Below, in pieces: positions 46,988 through 64,000 of a stretch of DNA of 64,000 bases. The notes under the pieces were generated by a model. It was not told where the DNA came from and did no database searches. It worked only from the letters and a program-made list of their open reading frames with translations. Position 1 is the stretch's first letter; each line of letters begins with the position of its first letter. Origin of the DNA: Typha latifolia (Eukaryota; Streptophyta; Magnoliopsida; Poales; Typhaceae); NCBI GenBank assembly GCA_019914945.1, contig CM034104.1, positions 12,140,046 to 12,204,045 of the forward strand. The letters run 5' to 3'. Position numbers and translations under genes: made by a program.

Positions 46988-47228
46988 TCAAAGGACAAGC
47001 TCAGATAGGAACTTCCACTCTACGGGGTAAAAAATGAAAACCCATTTGGGCCTCGGGCAAAATTGTAAGAATCTCATCTTTATCATCCTCTAGAGAGAGA
47101 TAGAGAGAGGAGACGAGGAGGAAGAAGGAAAAGGGCACTAAGCGAAGTGAACTCTTTTCTCTAGAGAGATGGAAGGAATGGTGGGAGCAAAGTGGAGCAA
47201 AGATGGAGAAGTAGCAGCCAATGCAGAA

Positions 47229-47229
<1 letters not shown>

Positions 47230-47260
<31 letters not shown>
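47230..47260. repeat. (CT)n microsatellite
   Basis: About 15 CT units, on the plus strand, upstream of the LRR pseudokinase leader. Confidence 0.95.
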
Positions 47261-47262
<2 letters not shown>

Positions 47263-49909
47263 GACAAGGAGCAGTGAATAGCATCAGTACGGGTATGTTG
47301 TTGTGCGCTGTCCTCCGGTCCCTACAAACTAATCGTTTTCTCCTGGACCTGGCCTCCTCTAATTTTGGTTTTAATCGACTTTAATTGCGTTTATCCGCAC
47401 TCAGTTAGTAGTAATTTGTTATTAATATATACCCCCAAAGATATCTACCTTTATCTAAAAGCGGATCCAAAGCTGGCACTCAAAAAAAGCTTCTTCTCCC
47501 TTCTGCAAATCGACCCTTTTTAGGGGATATTTGCATGCAAACCCTTCACTCCCTAGTATTTGCAATCCAATCCTATAATTTGTGTAAATTGAGCAAACAA
47601 CACCCTAGGGTTTCTATCTAGCCACTGATTGATTATTCACTCGAGTTCAGGGTGTTATATGCAAGTTTCCCACAATATTTCGATCATGATTCCTCCAAAT
47701 CTGACAAAGTTTTCTGTCTTTGGATTCTGATAGGGGATCAGGTTAGATTGGGTTTGAGTTCTTCCAACTCACTGTTGAGCTACAGAAAACATTTCAGAGA
47801 GAGCCATAAATCTCATATTATTAGAGATAATTTTTTTTGCAGTGAAAAATAATAATAATAATGATGGGAAGGATTAAGAAATCATAATCATGTTGAAAGT
47901 CAAATCTACAGCAAAGACAAAGAGACGACTTTGAGCTGGCGTTGGAAATGGACTCATCTGGTTTGACGCTTACCCAACTTCGCTACCTTGAAGGAGTTTT
48001 CTGGTGTTTTTATTTTACCATAATAACCCTCGTTATCGAAATAGTATGTTTAATTATTAATACCCAAAACGAGTTACCATATCGGTATATTACTTAGCCA
48101 AAAAAAAATGCTAATCTAATCAATACTTAATCTGTGTTGTGAACTCTTTAATTACAACAAGGTAAGAAACATAGGGGTTGTTTGGTTGTTTTAATAAATA
48201 TAGTAATCATTACATAGTTTGGTGTACCAAATCTAAAAATTAAGTCTTTTAACATTTATTTGAATTAAATGGATGTTATAAAATACGATATATAGAGAAA
48301 TATGTATAATAGCTGATGTTCTGTTCTTCAACTGTCACTACTCATTACATGAGCACTAAGAATAGCATGTGTCATAATTAGCACTAATTGCACAAGGTTA
48401 GTGGTGGCCCAGCAAAAGCAACTAGATAATAATATAGGCGTAAGCAGATGATTAAGAAGCCATTAAGAGCAGTACAAGCAGTACAAGGTTTGGTCCAATA
48501 CAAATCGATGCCAACTTGAGCCACTTGCCAGAAACAAAAAAAAAAAGTAGAGAATGTGATGCCAGCTAAGTGGCTCGCAGATCTGCGCTGTGCTCAGTGA
48601 GCAGAGACATGCGCATTAAAAACAACATCCCCACTCTTCTTCTTCTCAAGCACCATCCAATTCCTTTCTTTTAATCCAAGTTGTTTTGATTTGGAAGGAG
48701 CCTGGAGACTTCAATTCAGATCATTATAATGGCTACAAGAGAATGAGCAGAACTAGCGTCAGAGATCATTTCAAAAAGATTATAAAAAAAACAGTTGCTG
48801 ATATGGGTGTAAATGTTGTATAGAATAATCTAAGTTTGAAGTCCAGTGATGGCGTTTTAATTGGGACATCATTAAACTTCTTAAAAGAGAAAACAATAGA
48901 ATGAATCAAACTGTGGAACTTAAAAACACTGCCGTCCAACAAATGTTAAAAGCGGGTAACAACATTTTACCCCCTTGTATTATAGATGAATCTTAAAAAG
49001 TTATTACCAATTTGAAGAAAAAATAATTTTCTAGTTTAGTCAAAAGAACAGACTGATGTGATACAAAACAAAATTTAGGAATGTATCTAGCCCTGTAATG
49101 TTTGTACCAAGTGAATCTTGCACTGAAAACAATATAAGGAATCAAACTATGAGGCTTAAAAAACTGTAGACCAATAAATTGTAAACAGATAGAACAGGAG
49201 ATGCCTGCTTGTCACCCAATCTCACAAACCAGAAAAGATGAACCTGATACAATCCTGTGAGTTCTTTTCTTAACACTTTGAAAGAATATATAATTCAGGC
49301 AAAGAACAATAGAATACCCCAAGTACAGGATGATAGGGTACATATTCGTCTATTGTTATAAAAGAGAGTTTTGTTGCCTAAATAGCTGACGCACCAAACA
49401 TGACAATGACTTACCAGCTATACAATAATTCTTTGCAAATTGCTTCTCGTCATCGGTTTCTCCACGTCCCAGTGTCAGCTTCTAGCATTCTAGCATCTGC
49501 AACAAGAGAGCAATCATAGTTCTTAACAAGATCAATAATCAGCTAATCTGTTTTCCTCCAAAGATTCTATTTAAATGCTAAACCTTCTTGGATATCCGAA
49601 TATACGGTTGAACTATGCTCTCAGATGCTTTGCCTGGATCTACCACCTTATCAGTTTTAATTCTAAGAATCCACTTAGGAAGACACCTCGTCTTTTCTCC
49701 TGATATTTTGATCCTCCAATACTTTTGGCATAAACTTGAGATCAATTTTCTTCGTCAACATTTTTTCATAGCAATAGTCATATGTAGTTGGTTTTCTTAC
49801 TCAATATCCCCCTGTAAAAGCTTAATCATTACAGTCTTATCCTGCATTGAAACCTAAATTATTTTGGAATTTTCTTCATATAGTGCAAGTTCTTCAACTA
49901 GAAATTAGC

Positions 49910-55474
<5,565 letters not shown>

Positions 55475-56561
55475 GTCTTAAAATGGAAATCTAAAATCAG
55501 TATTGTAAACTTCTAGCTGCTTCCATCTTGAGCTAGTAAATCTCTGGCATGTAAATTTATCTATACAACAATTATATTCTCTTTAATGTCAAAAAAAAGT
55601 CAAATAGATGCCCTAGAAGTTGCTAATTTTCTGAAACAAGTGTCACCAGTTCCGTATGCTCTTGTTTCTTATCCACCTCAAAGACCTTACTTCTTTTTCA
55701 ATGCTTCTAATAAAGAGGTTATACAAGTAGGAAAGATTTGCAGCATCAACTGTCTTATACCTGGAGACTTTGACATGAGTTGCTAGTAGATCTGCATATA
55801 TTCTCTTATGGGACAATTTTGGAAGCTGGAAGATTCTTCCAGAAAGAATAATGAACTAAGAGAGAGCTCAAAGGTCAAAGAAGTTGAATAAAATAAGAAT
55901 CTAACAGACTAGAACATGTTCTCTTCTGTTACCTTTAAGCTTTTATATTTGAGTTAAAATTTGATCAATGAATTGCATTTGTAGGATAGCGAGGCCTAGT
56001 ATTCATGTTCTAGTTTTCATAATACATATAAATCTTTTGCAACTTGGTGAAAAAAAAATTATTATCTTTTCATGTTAGCATATCCAAATCTGTAAATAGC
56101 TTGTCGGATGTTTAACATCACTTTCAAGTGGAAAAATTTATCAATTGATTCTATTGACAGATCCAGATGAAAACTATAGATACAAATCCCATTTCAGGAC
56201 TGTTAATTTAAGCCAAGAACAGATAGAATCAGAAGATTTTGAGCAGATGCTAACGATCACAATCCTCATAAATCGAACAGTGTAAGGAATCAAGGTTTAC
56301 CAATCTGTTGCATTACAACATCTGCATCGGAGAATAAGAAATAGACGAAGATTTCATCTTACTAATAAGACAGCCTATGAAGGTATCGGTGATCCACGAT
56401 CCTGGAATTCGTCGACTTCTCCATCAATGAATGGAACGGACGAGATCGTATACAGGTATAGGAGGGGATAGTGATATCAGAGGGTGGATATCTAAGCCAG
56501 CAGAAGTCGGCAATGGCTACTGAACAAAGCGACGAGTATCGATAAACATGGCTAAATTATC

Positions 56562-56563
<2 letters not shown>

Positions 56564-56608
<45 letters not shown>
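56564..56608. repeat. (TA)n microsatellite
   Basis: About 22 uninterrupted TA units in the intergenic DNA downstream of the USP-kinase gene. Confidence 0.97.
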
Positions 56609-56611
<3 letters not shown>

Positions 56612-58127
56612 TAACTCTGGGAGTCAACTTCAACCTAACAGAGCTGACGAAATAGAGAATAATCCTTTCCTTTTAAAATTAAAAAATTATATTTTAAAAT
56701 ATAATTTTTATGTATATAATATATTTACATTTTATATATAAATATATGCACAGGCGTTTGGTTCTCAAAGTGCCAAGGCAAGAAGCCTTTATATTTTAAT
56801 GCATGTATTTAATTTATTCGAAGAGGATCTAATTTTTTTTTATTATCTTTCGAAAGTTTGGAAGATTATCTTAACTTTAGACGAAATATGCTAAATTACT
56901 CTTAACTCAATACATCTACATTAGTTTAGAAAAAATCAACCTCGAGAGTTACTAAGATTCGAAAATCTATCGTAAGAATCCATATATTGAAAACAAAATA
57001 TACGATGCTTTTGATCAATTTCTCTATTAGTATCCAACCTTTCTATTTTGTTTTTAATGTTTTAGAAACACAACTAGCCACAAGAATTTAAAAACATTGA
57101 TATATAGACGGTCACGTGTTAACCGACCGTGGATTCTTTTATAATTTTGCACACTACCATGCACCACCTACCCTTTGACCTTGAAGTCTCGAAGAACAAA
57201 ACAACCAAAGTCAAACCAACAAAAAACCGATTAAACAAAACACTTCTAATTATAAAAATAAACAGTAATATGTACGTTAGCTAGAAACAGCTGCCCAAAG
57301 TCAAAAACCACTGGCCCCCATCTTTTGTCCATGTAATTTGATCAGCCATGTGGAGGACTTCAAGTTATTGGCCTTTGACCAAACATTAGTGATACGTTGG
57401 ATCATCTCGGAGAAAGCTAGTTGGATCTTTGTCAGGGGAACAAGAGACAAAGGAGATGTCCCTGTTTGATCTTTGGTTGGATAGATTTCATGGATTCTAA
57501 TGGATCTTTGTGGACAAATAAGGGCCAATGTTTCTATGAAGGGGTCTCTAGAATGTGGGAAAGTTAATTGCTTGTTAATAATTTGGTGATGATATCGTGT
57601 CACCCTTTTGACTAATTTACATGTATATATTATAAAGTTAATGCACTCAAAGTCTTGATTATAGAAGCACTCAATAATACTAAGTTTAAACCCCCTAATT
57701 TTATTACTATTTAAAAAAAATTATTCTCTAACGACTTAGGCTTTAAGGATAGGTATTGATTTTTAAGCTCAAATTCTGCCAAGCATATACTGGTAATTAA
57801 ATTAAAAAGAAAAATATCTATTAAAATATTTTAAGGGTTCTTTAAATATTTAGAGTAATTAGTGAGTTAATACAAATAATCTTAACATAAACAATCTACT
57901 GGGGTAAGTTTCTCTCTTTGTACTAAGAGCAATATTTATGAATTAACTCTTTATTATGCACAAATTGCAGCCAAACACAATTTGTAAGCATTTCTCTCTC
58001 TCTCTCTCTCTCTTTCTCTAACTGAGATAATTTTTTCTTTATTTTTAGGGAAAAGGTCATAAATACAAGCTTGACGTATTAATACCTAACAATCAACATA
58101 AGAGATAAGATGACGACACTTTGAACA

Positions 58128-58494
58128 AACTCTGATAGTAAGAGGTGTTAAAATAAATGAGCATCTCAAGCCTGATCAGAGTGAGCCGAGCATAAGCTTT
58201 ATTTTTTTTTTGCTCAATTTGAATTTCGAGCTGAGTCTAAGTCAGAGTCGGCTCGATAGACTTGGCTCAAATATAATACTTTATATATAATAGTTTTTGA
58301 CTCATTTTAAGACTTAGTAGCTTGGGCTCGATCCGGCTTAACTTAAGTTCAGTTTAAAAATAGGTTCAATTTAGATCTGGGCTTACTTTAGCTCGGCTCG
58401 AGCTCAATTTGACTTGAGTTGAGCTGAGCCTAAATCATAAGTTAGGCTCGAAATTAATTTCAACCTTGCGATCGGCTAGTTGACACCCCTACTA
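58128..58494. mobile_element. Possible hAT-type MITE
   Basis: The left edge AGTAAGAGGTGTTAA mirrors the right edge (reverse complement AGTAGGGGTGTCAAC), and the interior is full of GAGCTCGG/GGCTCGA words typical of short plant hAT-like repeats. I found no clear target duplication, so both ends and superfamily are tentative. Confidence 0.4.
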
Positions 58495-58873
58495 ATGTCT
58501 TGATTCATTCATATTTACCCTACCATTCTATTCTATTTGATGAGTTTACTCCTCTCAGAAGGGATGATTAATTACATTGCCATGTCGCTTTCGTGGGTAA
58601 GAATATTGGTAGATTACGTTAAACATTTTCCAATCCACATTTTGATTGTGCGAATCTTAACAATAGTTTGGGAGTCAACCAGAAGAAGCTTCGACTTCCA
58701 GAAGTTCCAGAAGCTTAACCGTTGGAGCTTCTCTTGTCCCTCTTATTTGGGAGAGAACGAAACACGAGTGCCGATACATGACGTCACCGCTGGCGTACTC
58801 CAATTTTGTCCTCCCTTTCTCGATCCTACCACTGCCCTTTGGCTCTATCTACGGATGTGCCACTTTGCAGATT

Positions 58874-58921
58874 CTTTTTCTTTCTTTCTTTCTTTCTAAA
58901 TAAATAAATAAATAAATAAAT
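58874..58921. repeat. (TTTC)n followed by (TAAA)n microsatellite
   Basis: Two adjoining tetranucleotide runs, about six units each. Confidence 0.93.
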
Positions 58922-58996
58922 CACCTCAATTACAAAAGGTCCTGTTAATGTGGACGGCCAAAAATATTCCGACACATTTTGGAAAGGATTCCTCGC

Positions 58997-59585
58997 GGGG
59001 ATTTACAGCAAAAAAAAAAGTCCTTTAATTTTTTAATTGATAGAAATAGATCTCCTATTATCGAACTAGAAATTCAGACATTTTTTTACTGATTTAAATT
59101 AATTTATTATTTCTCTAATCTAACTTAATCGTTTAATCTAGATGCTCGTATTGTTAAAAATTAGAACGTACTTTTTACATAAAGTAATGCGTATAAATAA
59201 CATACGTGATGTGTGTCGTTTTTTTTTAAATCTCAATGCGCATATCGTTGAAATTACAGTATATATTTTATATAGACAATGCATATATATTACATAAGTG
59301 ATACATAATATTTTTTTAAAATTAAAGCGTAACTTTTGCATAGGCAATGCGTATAAATTATATACGTAATGCGTATAAATTATATACGTAATGCGTGACT
59401 TTTTTTTAAATTTCGATACACATTCTGTTGAAAATTATTGCATACATCTTGCATATGCGATACGTAAAATTACATAAATAATGCGTGCTACTTTTTTTAA
59501 AACACAACAATCTTTTTAGAATTTGTTAGGACTAAATCAGTAAAAAAAAATCTAAAATTATAATTAGATAATAAAATTACTCTAA
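58997..59585 (-). mobile_element. Mutator-like non-autonomous transposon, copy 2 (inverted, truncated)
   Basis: The left end GGGGATTTACAGCAAAAAAA and following GTCCTTTAATTTTTTAATTG match the reverse complement of the right arm of copy 1. TTTACTGATTTAAAT, GTTTAATCTAGATGCTCGTA and the 92-bp-type units follow in inverted order (GCGTATAAATTATATACGTA is the unit's complement). The far end, from TTTGTTAGGACTAAATCAG, matches the complement of copy 1's left arm and then diverges, so the last terminal repeat is eroded. A local duplication of about 23 bp lies near 59348-59395. Confidence 0.68.
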
Positions 59586-60082
59586 ATCAGTCAAATTGCT
59601 CGATCCGTCGCCGTCTAAATTAGCTAGCCGATCAGTAGATTTGATAGCATTGGAGCTCCTAAAATTAATAATTATATAATCTATTTTTATTCATAAAGTT
59701 CCTATATTTAATTTTTATTATCTAAAAATTATCTTAATATAGTCTATTGCTAGATTAATTGTATAAGCATAATGATAGTATTTTTCCAGTAAGATTTTAT
59801 TTTTCAAAGTTACGAAATATTCTCCACTCTTTGCATCTATTATTTCCTATATTTAATTTTTAGATCAAGATGTTTTTGAGTCATTGAAAATAAAACACAA
59901 GAGTTGGATGGCAAAGTTAATGGTCATAAAATAAATAAAAAAAGTGGAGTATTTTTCTTATAATAAATGTCTGGCTTAAAGCATTAGTGATTTTCCTAAA
60001 AGAAAAGGATAAATCCAACCTTGATCACTGAACCGCTCCGACACAAAACCGCGGCGTCTTTCGATTAGCTGCAGCGCGCATA

Positions 60083-60088
60083 CACGTG
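60083..60088 (+). promoter_or_regulatory. G-box (CACGTG) upstream of the VQ gene
   Basis: ACACGTGGC, a G-box/ABRE core 200 bp upstream of the VQ start codon, followed by a CT tract (60107-60133) and TTTATTAA-like sequence. It is a candidate site for bZIP or bHLH factors; function is inferred from the motif only. Confidence 0.4.
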
Positions 60089-60282
60089 GCACGATCACGA
60101 CGCGGTTTCTCTCTCTCTCTCTCTCTCTCTCTCCCCGGTCTTCCCCTCGCCGCCTTTATTAAGCGACCAAAGGAGAGCGTTAAAAAAAAATACTCAGTCT
60201 CCTCCTTCCGCTTCCAGTCTATTTGGATCCTTGGAATCGGAATAGAAAAGACGGATAACTTATACTATCCCGGAATAACTTC

Positions 60283-60858
60283 ATGGCGAATAACTGCTTA
60301 AGCTTGGATTCGTGGACCTCCATGTTATCCGACGCCTTCGCTCGCGACAACGAAGCTCTCACCAGAGCTCTCCAGATCTCCCTCTCCGAGAACTCCACCT
60401 CCACCTCCTCTGCCATCTCCGCCGACACCCCCTCCCCCTCCCCCTCCGCCTCCTCTCTCCTCCGCCGGTTCGTCTCCCCCGAACCAGCCGTCCCAAGCCC
60501 GGTCCGATTAGATCCGACCGGCCGGATCGGGAAGCGGAAAGCCCGTCCGTCCAAGCGCGCGCCGACAACCACCTACATCACCGCCGACCCGGCCAATTTC
60601 ATGGAGATGGTGCAGCACGCGACCGGGAACAGGGCCGGGGGAGCCGGACCGGTCGAACCCGTGGCCAGGTCGCAGCCGGGCCGTGGCGCGGCGGTGGAGC
60701 AGATGCTGCCGACGCTCGACACGTCAGCATTCTTACTCGACCAGGCCCGTGAGGATAAAGTCGACCGCCGGTTCGAACCGGTGGCGATCGAGATGCCGGC
60801 GTTCGACTTCGAATCGTCGCCGACTTTCCCCACTCTCGAATCCTGGAACTTGATATAG
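60283..60858 (+). CDS. VQ motif-containing protein, single exon
   Basis: 191 residues, intronless, as usual for plant VQ genes. The VQ core FMEMVQHATG (residues 106-115) fits FxxhVQxhTG, the segment that docks on WRKY transcription factors. A basic stretch just before it (RIGKRKARPSKRAP, 81-94) is a likely nuclear localisation signal. The N-terminus (WTSMLSDAFARDNEALTRAL) and the C-terminal FPTLESWNLI are the other conserved blocks of one VQ subgroup, sometimes annotated as calmodulin-binding; the middle is Ser/Pro-rich and probably disordered. Such proteins modulate defence and stress gene expression in the nucleus. The coding DNA is GC-rich, with third positions mostly G or C, in contrast to CSTF77 and the kinase genes. 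Confidence 0.95.
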   Translation: MANNCLSLDSWTSMLSDAFARDNEALTRALQISLSENSTSTSSAISADTPSPSPSASSLLRRFVSPEPAVPSPVRLDPTGRIGKRKARPSKRAPTTTYITADPANFMEMVQHATGNRAGGAGPVEPVARSQPGRGAAVEQMLPTLDTSAFLLDQAREDKVDRRFEPVAIEMPAFDFESSPTFPTLESWNLI

Positions 60859-62335
60859 AAAATAGCTCTGTTTTTTCTTATTAATTTCTTTTTTTGGTGT
60901 AGTCTTAATTCCTATGTTCTAAAGATGCAAAATGGGGATGATCATGAGAGAGATGGTGTGATGTTGTGAATGCTATTTTCTCTTTTCTTTTTAGCTTCCA
61001 TCAAAGTTTTATTCCGTCTTTATTTCTTTTTCCTTAGTATAAATTAAATTTAAAAATTTATCTTTAAACTTAAGAGCAAAGGTAATCTAATAGTTTTAAA
61101 TTACTCATATTAGTAGTCAAGTGGTTAAATTATAATTTATCTTTTTTTTTTTTTTCATGATGAATTACACTGAATCATATAGTAGTTAAGAGAGGCTACT
61201 AATTATATTTAAAAATTACTCTACGCACCTAATTATATTTGTTAATTTAGTCCTTCAATTAGTGGTCATTAATGTAAGCTCATCTAATCCACAGTCTTTG
61301 AACTAGATATGGTGGTTGAGGCGTTGCTGTTATTGATTCCCATGGCTCGTAAAAAAATTCAATGTGGGGTGAGGTAGGTTGACTGAAGAAGTCAACCAGG
61401 TGTTAGAATAACGAACTAGTGGGTCTTCGCTTGTTCTAAGACGTAATAGCTTAGTCTACTAGAAGGATATGCCTTGTTATATAATGATGGAGTGATTGCC
61501 GGGATAAGTCTCTGATGTAATGCCTACGTAACAGTGACACATTATTAATACAGAGGCTTTTTACCATTTAATTGCAGTCTTTTATTTTAATTAACAAAAG
61601 TTTAAACTTTTAAAATTTAATGCGTTCGTTTTCCATATTATATGCATATTTTGAAAAATTAAATATTAACTCATTTACAAATGAGATTCACATCTTAGGC
61701 ATTTTACTTGTATTTTTAAATTATTAGGTCTTGATACTTTTTATTTTTTATTTTTAAATTCACTTTATTTGTGGACAAGTTTAGTCTTTTTATTAATTTT
61801 TTTTCGTAACCACGCTGCCTAACTCTTTGATATAATAAATCAATTTTGATTAGTCTCAAATCAGTTCTGTGCTTATGACTAAAGTGAAATAATTTTTTAT
61901 TAAATTTAACTGAGCATCATAATTATTTTGATCATTTAATAATATTATCTTAAAAATCTGTATTAGTAAACATGACGAGAGATTTTAGTCATTTTGACGC
62001 TGTTCACTTAAATTTAATAGAAAAAACAATGATATTACTTTTGTCATATAAGTATAATGACAGGTTTAATTTGTTAAGACTTTTAAGGGTCCCATGATGA
62101 TATCCCTAACTGTCTTGCTTATATTACACATCAAAGGCTTTGTGGTCTTAGGTTGTCCCTGGGCTCAGTATTAAGGCACAGTAGAGATGGGCCCTAAGTG
62201 GGCTTAAAGGCAGCCTTCTTGAAATTATTATTATTATTAGCTGACGTCGACCGCAGGTGTCATTATGTCTTGTTTCTTGAATGGCTCCCATTTTGCAATA
62301 TTTGACCGTTAAGATTGATAGAGACGAGGACTCCC
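60859..62335. other. Intergenic region between the VQ and RINT1-like genes
   Basis: AT-rich. It contains an inverted repeat GTTGACT/AGTCAAC (about 61378-61397, TTGAC W-box cores), copy B of the 38-bp repeat (62138-62175), a (TTA)n tract (62226-62239) and a TGACGTC element (62242-62248) about 90 bp before the RINT1-like start. No gene is recognised. Confidence 0.6.
62138..62175. repeat. 38-bp dispersed repeat, copy B
   Basis: Same sequence as 32307-32344 with a single A/G difference, in the same orientation, about 160 bp upstream of the RINT1-like start codon. Its flanks do not match those of copy A. Confidence 0.85.
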
Positions 62336-62822
62336 ATGGCGACACCACACACGCCGGCGGCGGCGATCTCCGCCCCCGTCGTTCCCCGCCGCCTCCTAGG
62401 GTTTCTAAGGGAGCACTTCAAGACCCCTGACGATCTCGACAACGCCCCCTCCCTCGTCGCCAAGCTGAACCGGGAGTGCGAGGATCTCGAGATAGGTCTC
62501 CGGGATCTCGAGGAGAGGCTATCCGTCGCATCCTCCTCTTGGCTCTCACGTTCCGATGAGGCCCAACGGATCCTTCGCCGGATCCAATCTCGAGGTTCTC
62601 CGACCTAAACCCTAGTTCTTGTTATATTTTCTGGTAGTCGTTCTCTCTTTGTGGGATCTTTTGGATATTTTCTTGATTTACTTTTTCTTTCTTTGGATTT
62701 TGTTGGAGTATTAGGTGGAGAGTTGGAAACGGAGCAGGAGAGGATGGGGAGGATGCTGGATGTGGAATTGCCGTTGCTTGCGAAGGAAGTTACCCGGATC
62801 GAGACGGTTCGGTTATATGCTG
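62336..62822 (+). CDS. RINT1-like/MAG2-like tethering protein, N-terminal exons only (gene runs off the window)
   Basis: Two exons are visible: 62336-62594 and 62715-62822, joined in phase (G/GT) and ending in a GTAAAA donor; the next exon is not within the remaining 1.2 kb. The 122 residues contain LLGFLREHFKTPDDLDNAPS, LVAKLNRECEDLEIGLRDLE and LPLLAKEVTRIETVRLYA, matching the coiled-coil start of plant RINT1/TIP20 proteins (MAG2 and MAG2-like), in which L-x-x-L-A-x-E-V-x-x-I/V-E-x-V-R-x-Y is well kept. These proteins act with ZW10- and SEC20-like partners in tethering Golgi-to-ER transport vesicles, and loss of MAG2 causes storage-protein precursor accumulation. The ATG at 62336 follows an in-frame TTG that is unlikely to be used. 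Exon 1 is GC-rich. MAG2 versus MAG2-like cannot be decided from this part. Confidence 0.75.
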
Positions 62823-64000
62823 GTAAAATCTTGACGAGAAAATTTACTATCTTGAAATGCTTGGGGATTGCTTTTGGCCTGAATGTGTAGGATGATTTGA
62901 ATTGTGGGAAATTGCTTCTAAAACTTAAAAAATTTAAATTTGTTGACGATGATAAATAATTCAAATCCAGTATACATATGGTGCTTGCTTCTATAGATTT
63001 GGCTGCATATTTATGATGTTGAAGGAGATGTAATGACGCTGTAACGTTGGTTTGCTCACACTTTTCTGTTTGCCATTGTTGTGGACGTGAGAAACTTATG
63101 GAGGAACTTGTTCAACAGTTGTCTGCCTACAACTGTAACTAGACATCACAGAGTGTTCCATGATGACCTCATTAGAGCATTGGTGGCTTGCTCTCATCCT
63201 GACAAATTTGCTTCTTGTCATTTTTTTCCTTCCTGTTTTGGTAAGTAGACAATGCTTGCTCTCTGCAGTCACCTCATTAGGTGCTTAGTTGGCTTGCTTC
63301 CATCTGTCCAGACAGTTCTTGAACTCTGCTATGATTGTACCGATATATAAACTAAACCATTTTGAGGTCGATTTTTGCAATCAGAAAAATTGTTTTAAAA
63401 TATCTGGAAGCAATAAGCTTTCTCGGGCATAATATCTTTTGATAGGTTTCACTAAAGCCTCATTTACTTTATGAAAAAGGCTAATTCTAAAATATATATT
63501 CCTTTTTGTTATTTCTAAAATGAAGTCTTTATTTTAGGAATACCTATTTTTGTGTTTACTTGTATTTTAGAATAAAAGTGTAATAATTACATTTGATATG
63601 ATATAAAGTGAAGGAAAAGATGAAAAAAGAGTATTTTATTTTTTATGAAATTACTATAAATACCCTTTGATTTGGTATAGAATAGATTGATATATATTTT
63701 AAAAACAAATTAGTAATTAGGTTGGTGTGTGTGGTATAAAATATAATTTTGATGAATAATGTTTATATTTCTAGAATGATATTATTATGATGTTTAGCTA
63801 TTATTTTGGAATAAGGAGTTGCATTTTGGAATAAGAAAAAAGTTATTCTTAAAGTGAATAACAGATTATTTCAACAGTCAATGTCTAGAAACTATAGGAA
63901 TTTCATTTGTGGCAAGTGAGCAGGAGATAAATGGAAAATGGAAAAAGAAATTCCTATTGTAATTGAATTGCTTCATTTGTAAATTCTTGTTTGAAAAGAC
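62823..64000 (+). other. Intron of the RINT1-like gene, incomplete at the window edge
   Basis: After the donor at 62823 I find no segment that continues the RINT1-like protein. The DNA is AT-rich with no recognised element. Confidence 0.55.

Larger units (their letters stand above)
46535..49909. other. Divergent promoter region of the two kinase-family genes
   Basis: 3.4 kb between the start codons of the LRR pseudokinase (minus) and the USP-domain kinase (plus). The pseudokinase leader side has (GA)n at 46962-46987 and (CT)n at 47230-47260. A possible leader donor (AAAG/GTGCC) lies at about 46948 on the minus strand. The middle (47400-49900) is AT-rich with no recognisable gene or element; the pyrimidine-rich stretch near 48630-48670 could belong to the leader of the plus-strand gene. 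Confidence 0.55.
55475..60282. other. Intergenic region between the USP-kinase and VQ genes
   Basis: AT-rich, no gene recognised. Contains (TA)n at 56564-56608, a CTCGGCTCGAGCTC-rich possible MITE (58128-58494), (TTTC)n/(TAAA)n at 58874-58921, and copy 2 of the Mutator-like family (58997-59585). The segment 57300-57600 has an open minus-strand frame of 100 codons with no recognisable domain. Confidence 0.6.

Noticed and set aside
57301..57603. 100-codon minus-strand open frame
   Set aside because: No recognisable domain, no splice context and no similar neighbour; it is consistent with chance.
58537..58899. 120-codon plus-strand open frame
   Set aside because: No domain recognised, and it runs into the TTTC microsatellite; treated as intergenic.
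60219..60833. Long open frames antisense to and in another frame of the VQ gene
   Set aside because: Shadow frames caused by GC-rich coding DNA; the plus-strand frame with the VQ motif explains the sequence.

Overview
This is nuclear DNA of a flowering plant. The genes are spliced with GT..AG introns, intergenic DNA is AT-rich and full of decayed transposable elements, and the encoded proteins belong to land-plant families (AUF-type F-box, LRR-III pseudokinase, VQ-motif, RINT1/MAG2-like). The intronless VQ gene and the first RINT1-like exon are strongly GC-rich while the other genes are AT-rich. That would fit a non-grass monocot, but the species cannot be fixed from sequence alone.

Layout. 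0.8-2.7 kb (minus): an AUF1/AUF2-like F-box gene with one coding exon and a 5'-UTR intron. 2.7-8.6 kb: intergenic, with a non-LTR retrotransposon relic and an unidentified short protein-like segment. 8.6-38.2 kb (plus): one complete gene, cleavage stimulation factor subunit 77 (CSTF77/RNA14-like). I rebuilt it exon by exon as 23 coding exons that stay in frame and give 763 residues. Its introns swell to 6.4, 4.1, 3.7 and 2.9 kb and hold the traces of most of the transposons in the window. 40.2-46.5 kb (minus): a three-exon LRR receptor-like pseudokinase of the At5g10020 type, 1049 residues. 49.9-55.5 kb (plus): a nine-exon cytoplasmic kinase with an N-terminal USP-like domain, 762 residues, divergent from the receptor. 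60.28-60.86 kb (plus): a single-exon VQ-motif protein. 62.3 kb to the right edge (plus): the first two exons of a RINT1/MAG2-like tethering protein that continues outside the window.

Mobile elements. The clearest is a 2634-bp hAT element in CSTF77 intron 18, with matching terminal inverted repeats, a perfect 8-bp target duplication and a decayed minus-strand transposase. Intron 4 carries an LTR-like direct-repeat pair and a 1757-bp Mutator-like non-autonomous element with an internal 92-bp tandem array; a second, inverted copy of that family lies at 59.0-59.6 kb. Intron 16 holds a decayed Ty3/gypsy pol fragment and intron 20 a LINE relic. All appear dead, and none interrupts a coding exon.

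The genes are unrelated housekeeping, signalling and trafficking genes and do not form a pathway. I found no novel multi-gene system. The observations most worth checking are the transposon load inside an intact 3'-end-processing gene, the tandem-array transposon family, a 38-bp near-identical dispersed repeat, and the head-to-head pair of atypical kinases.
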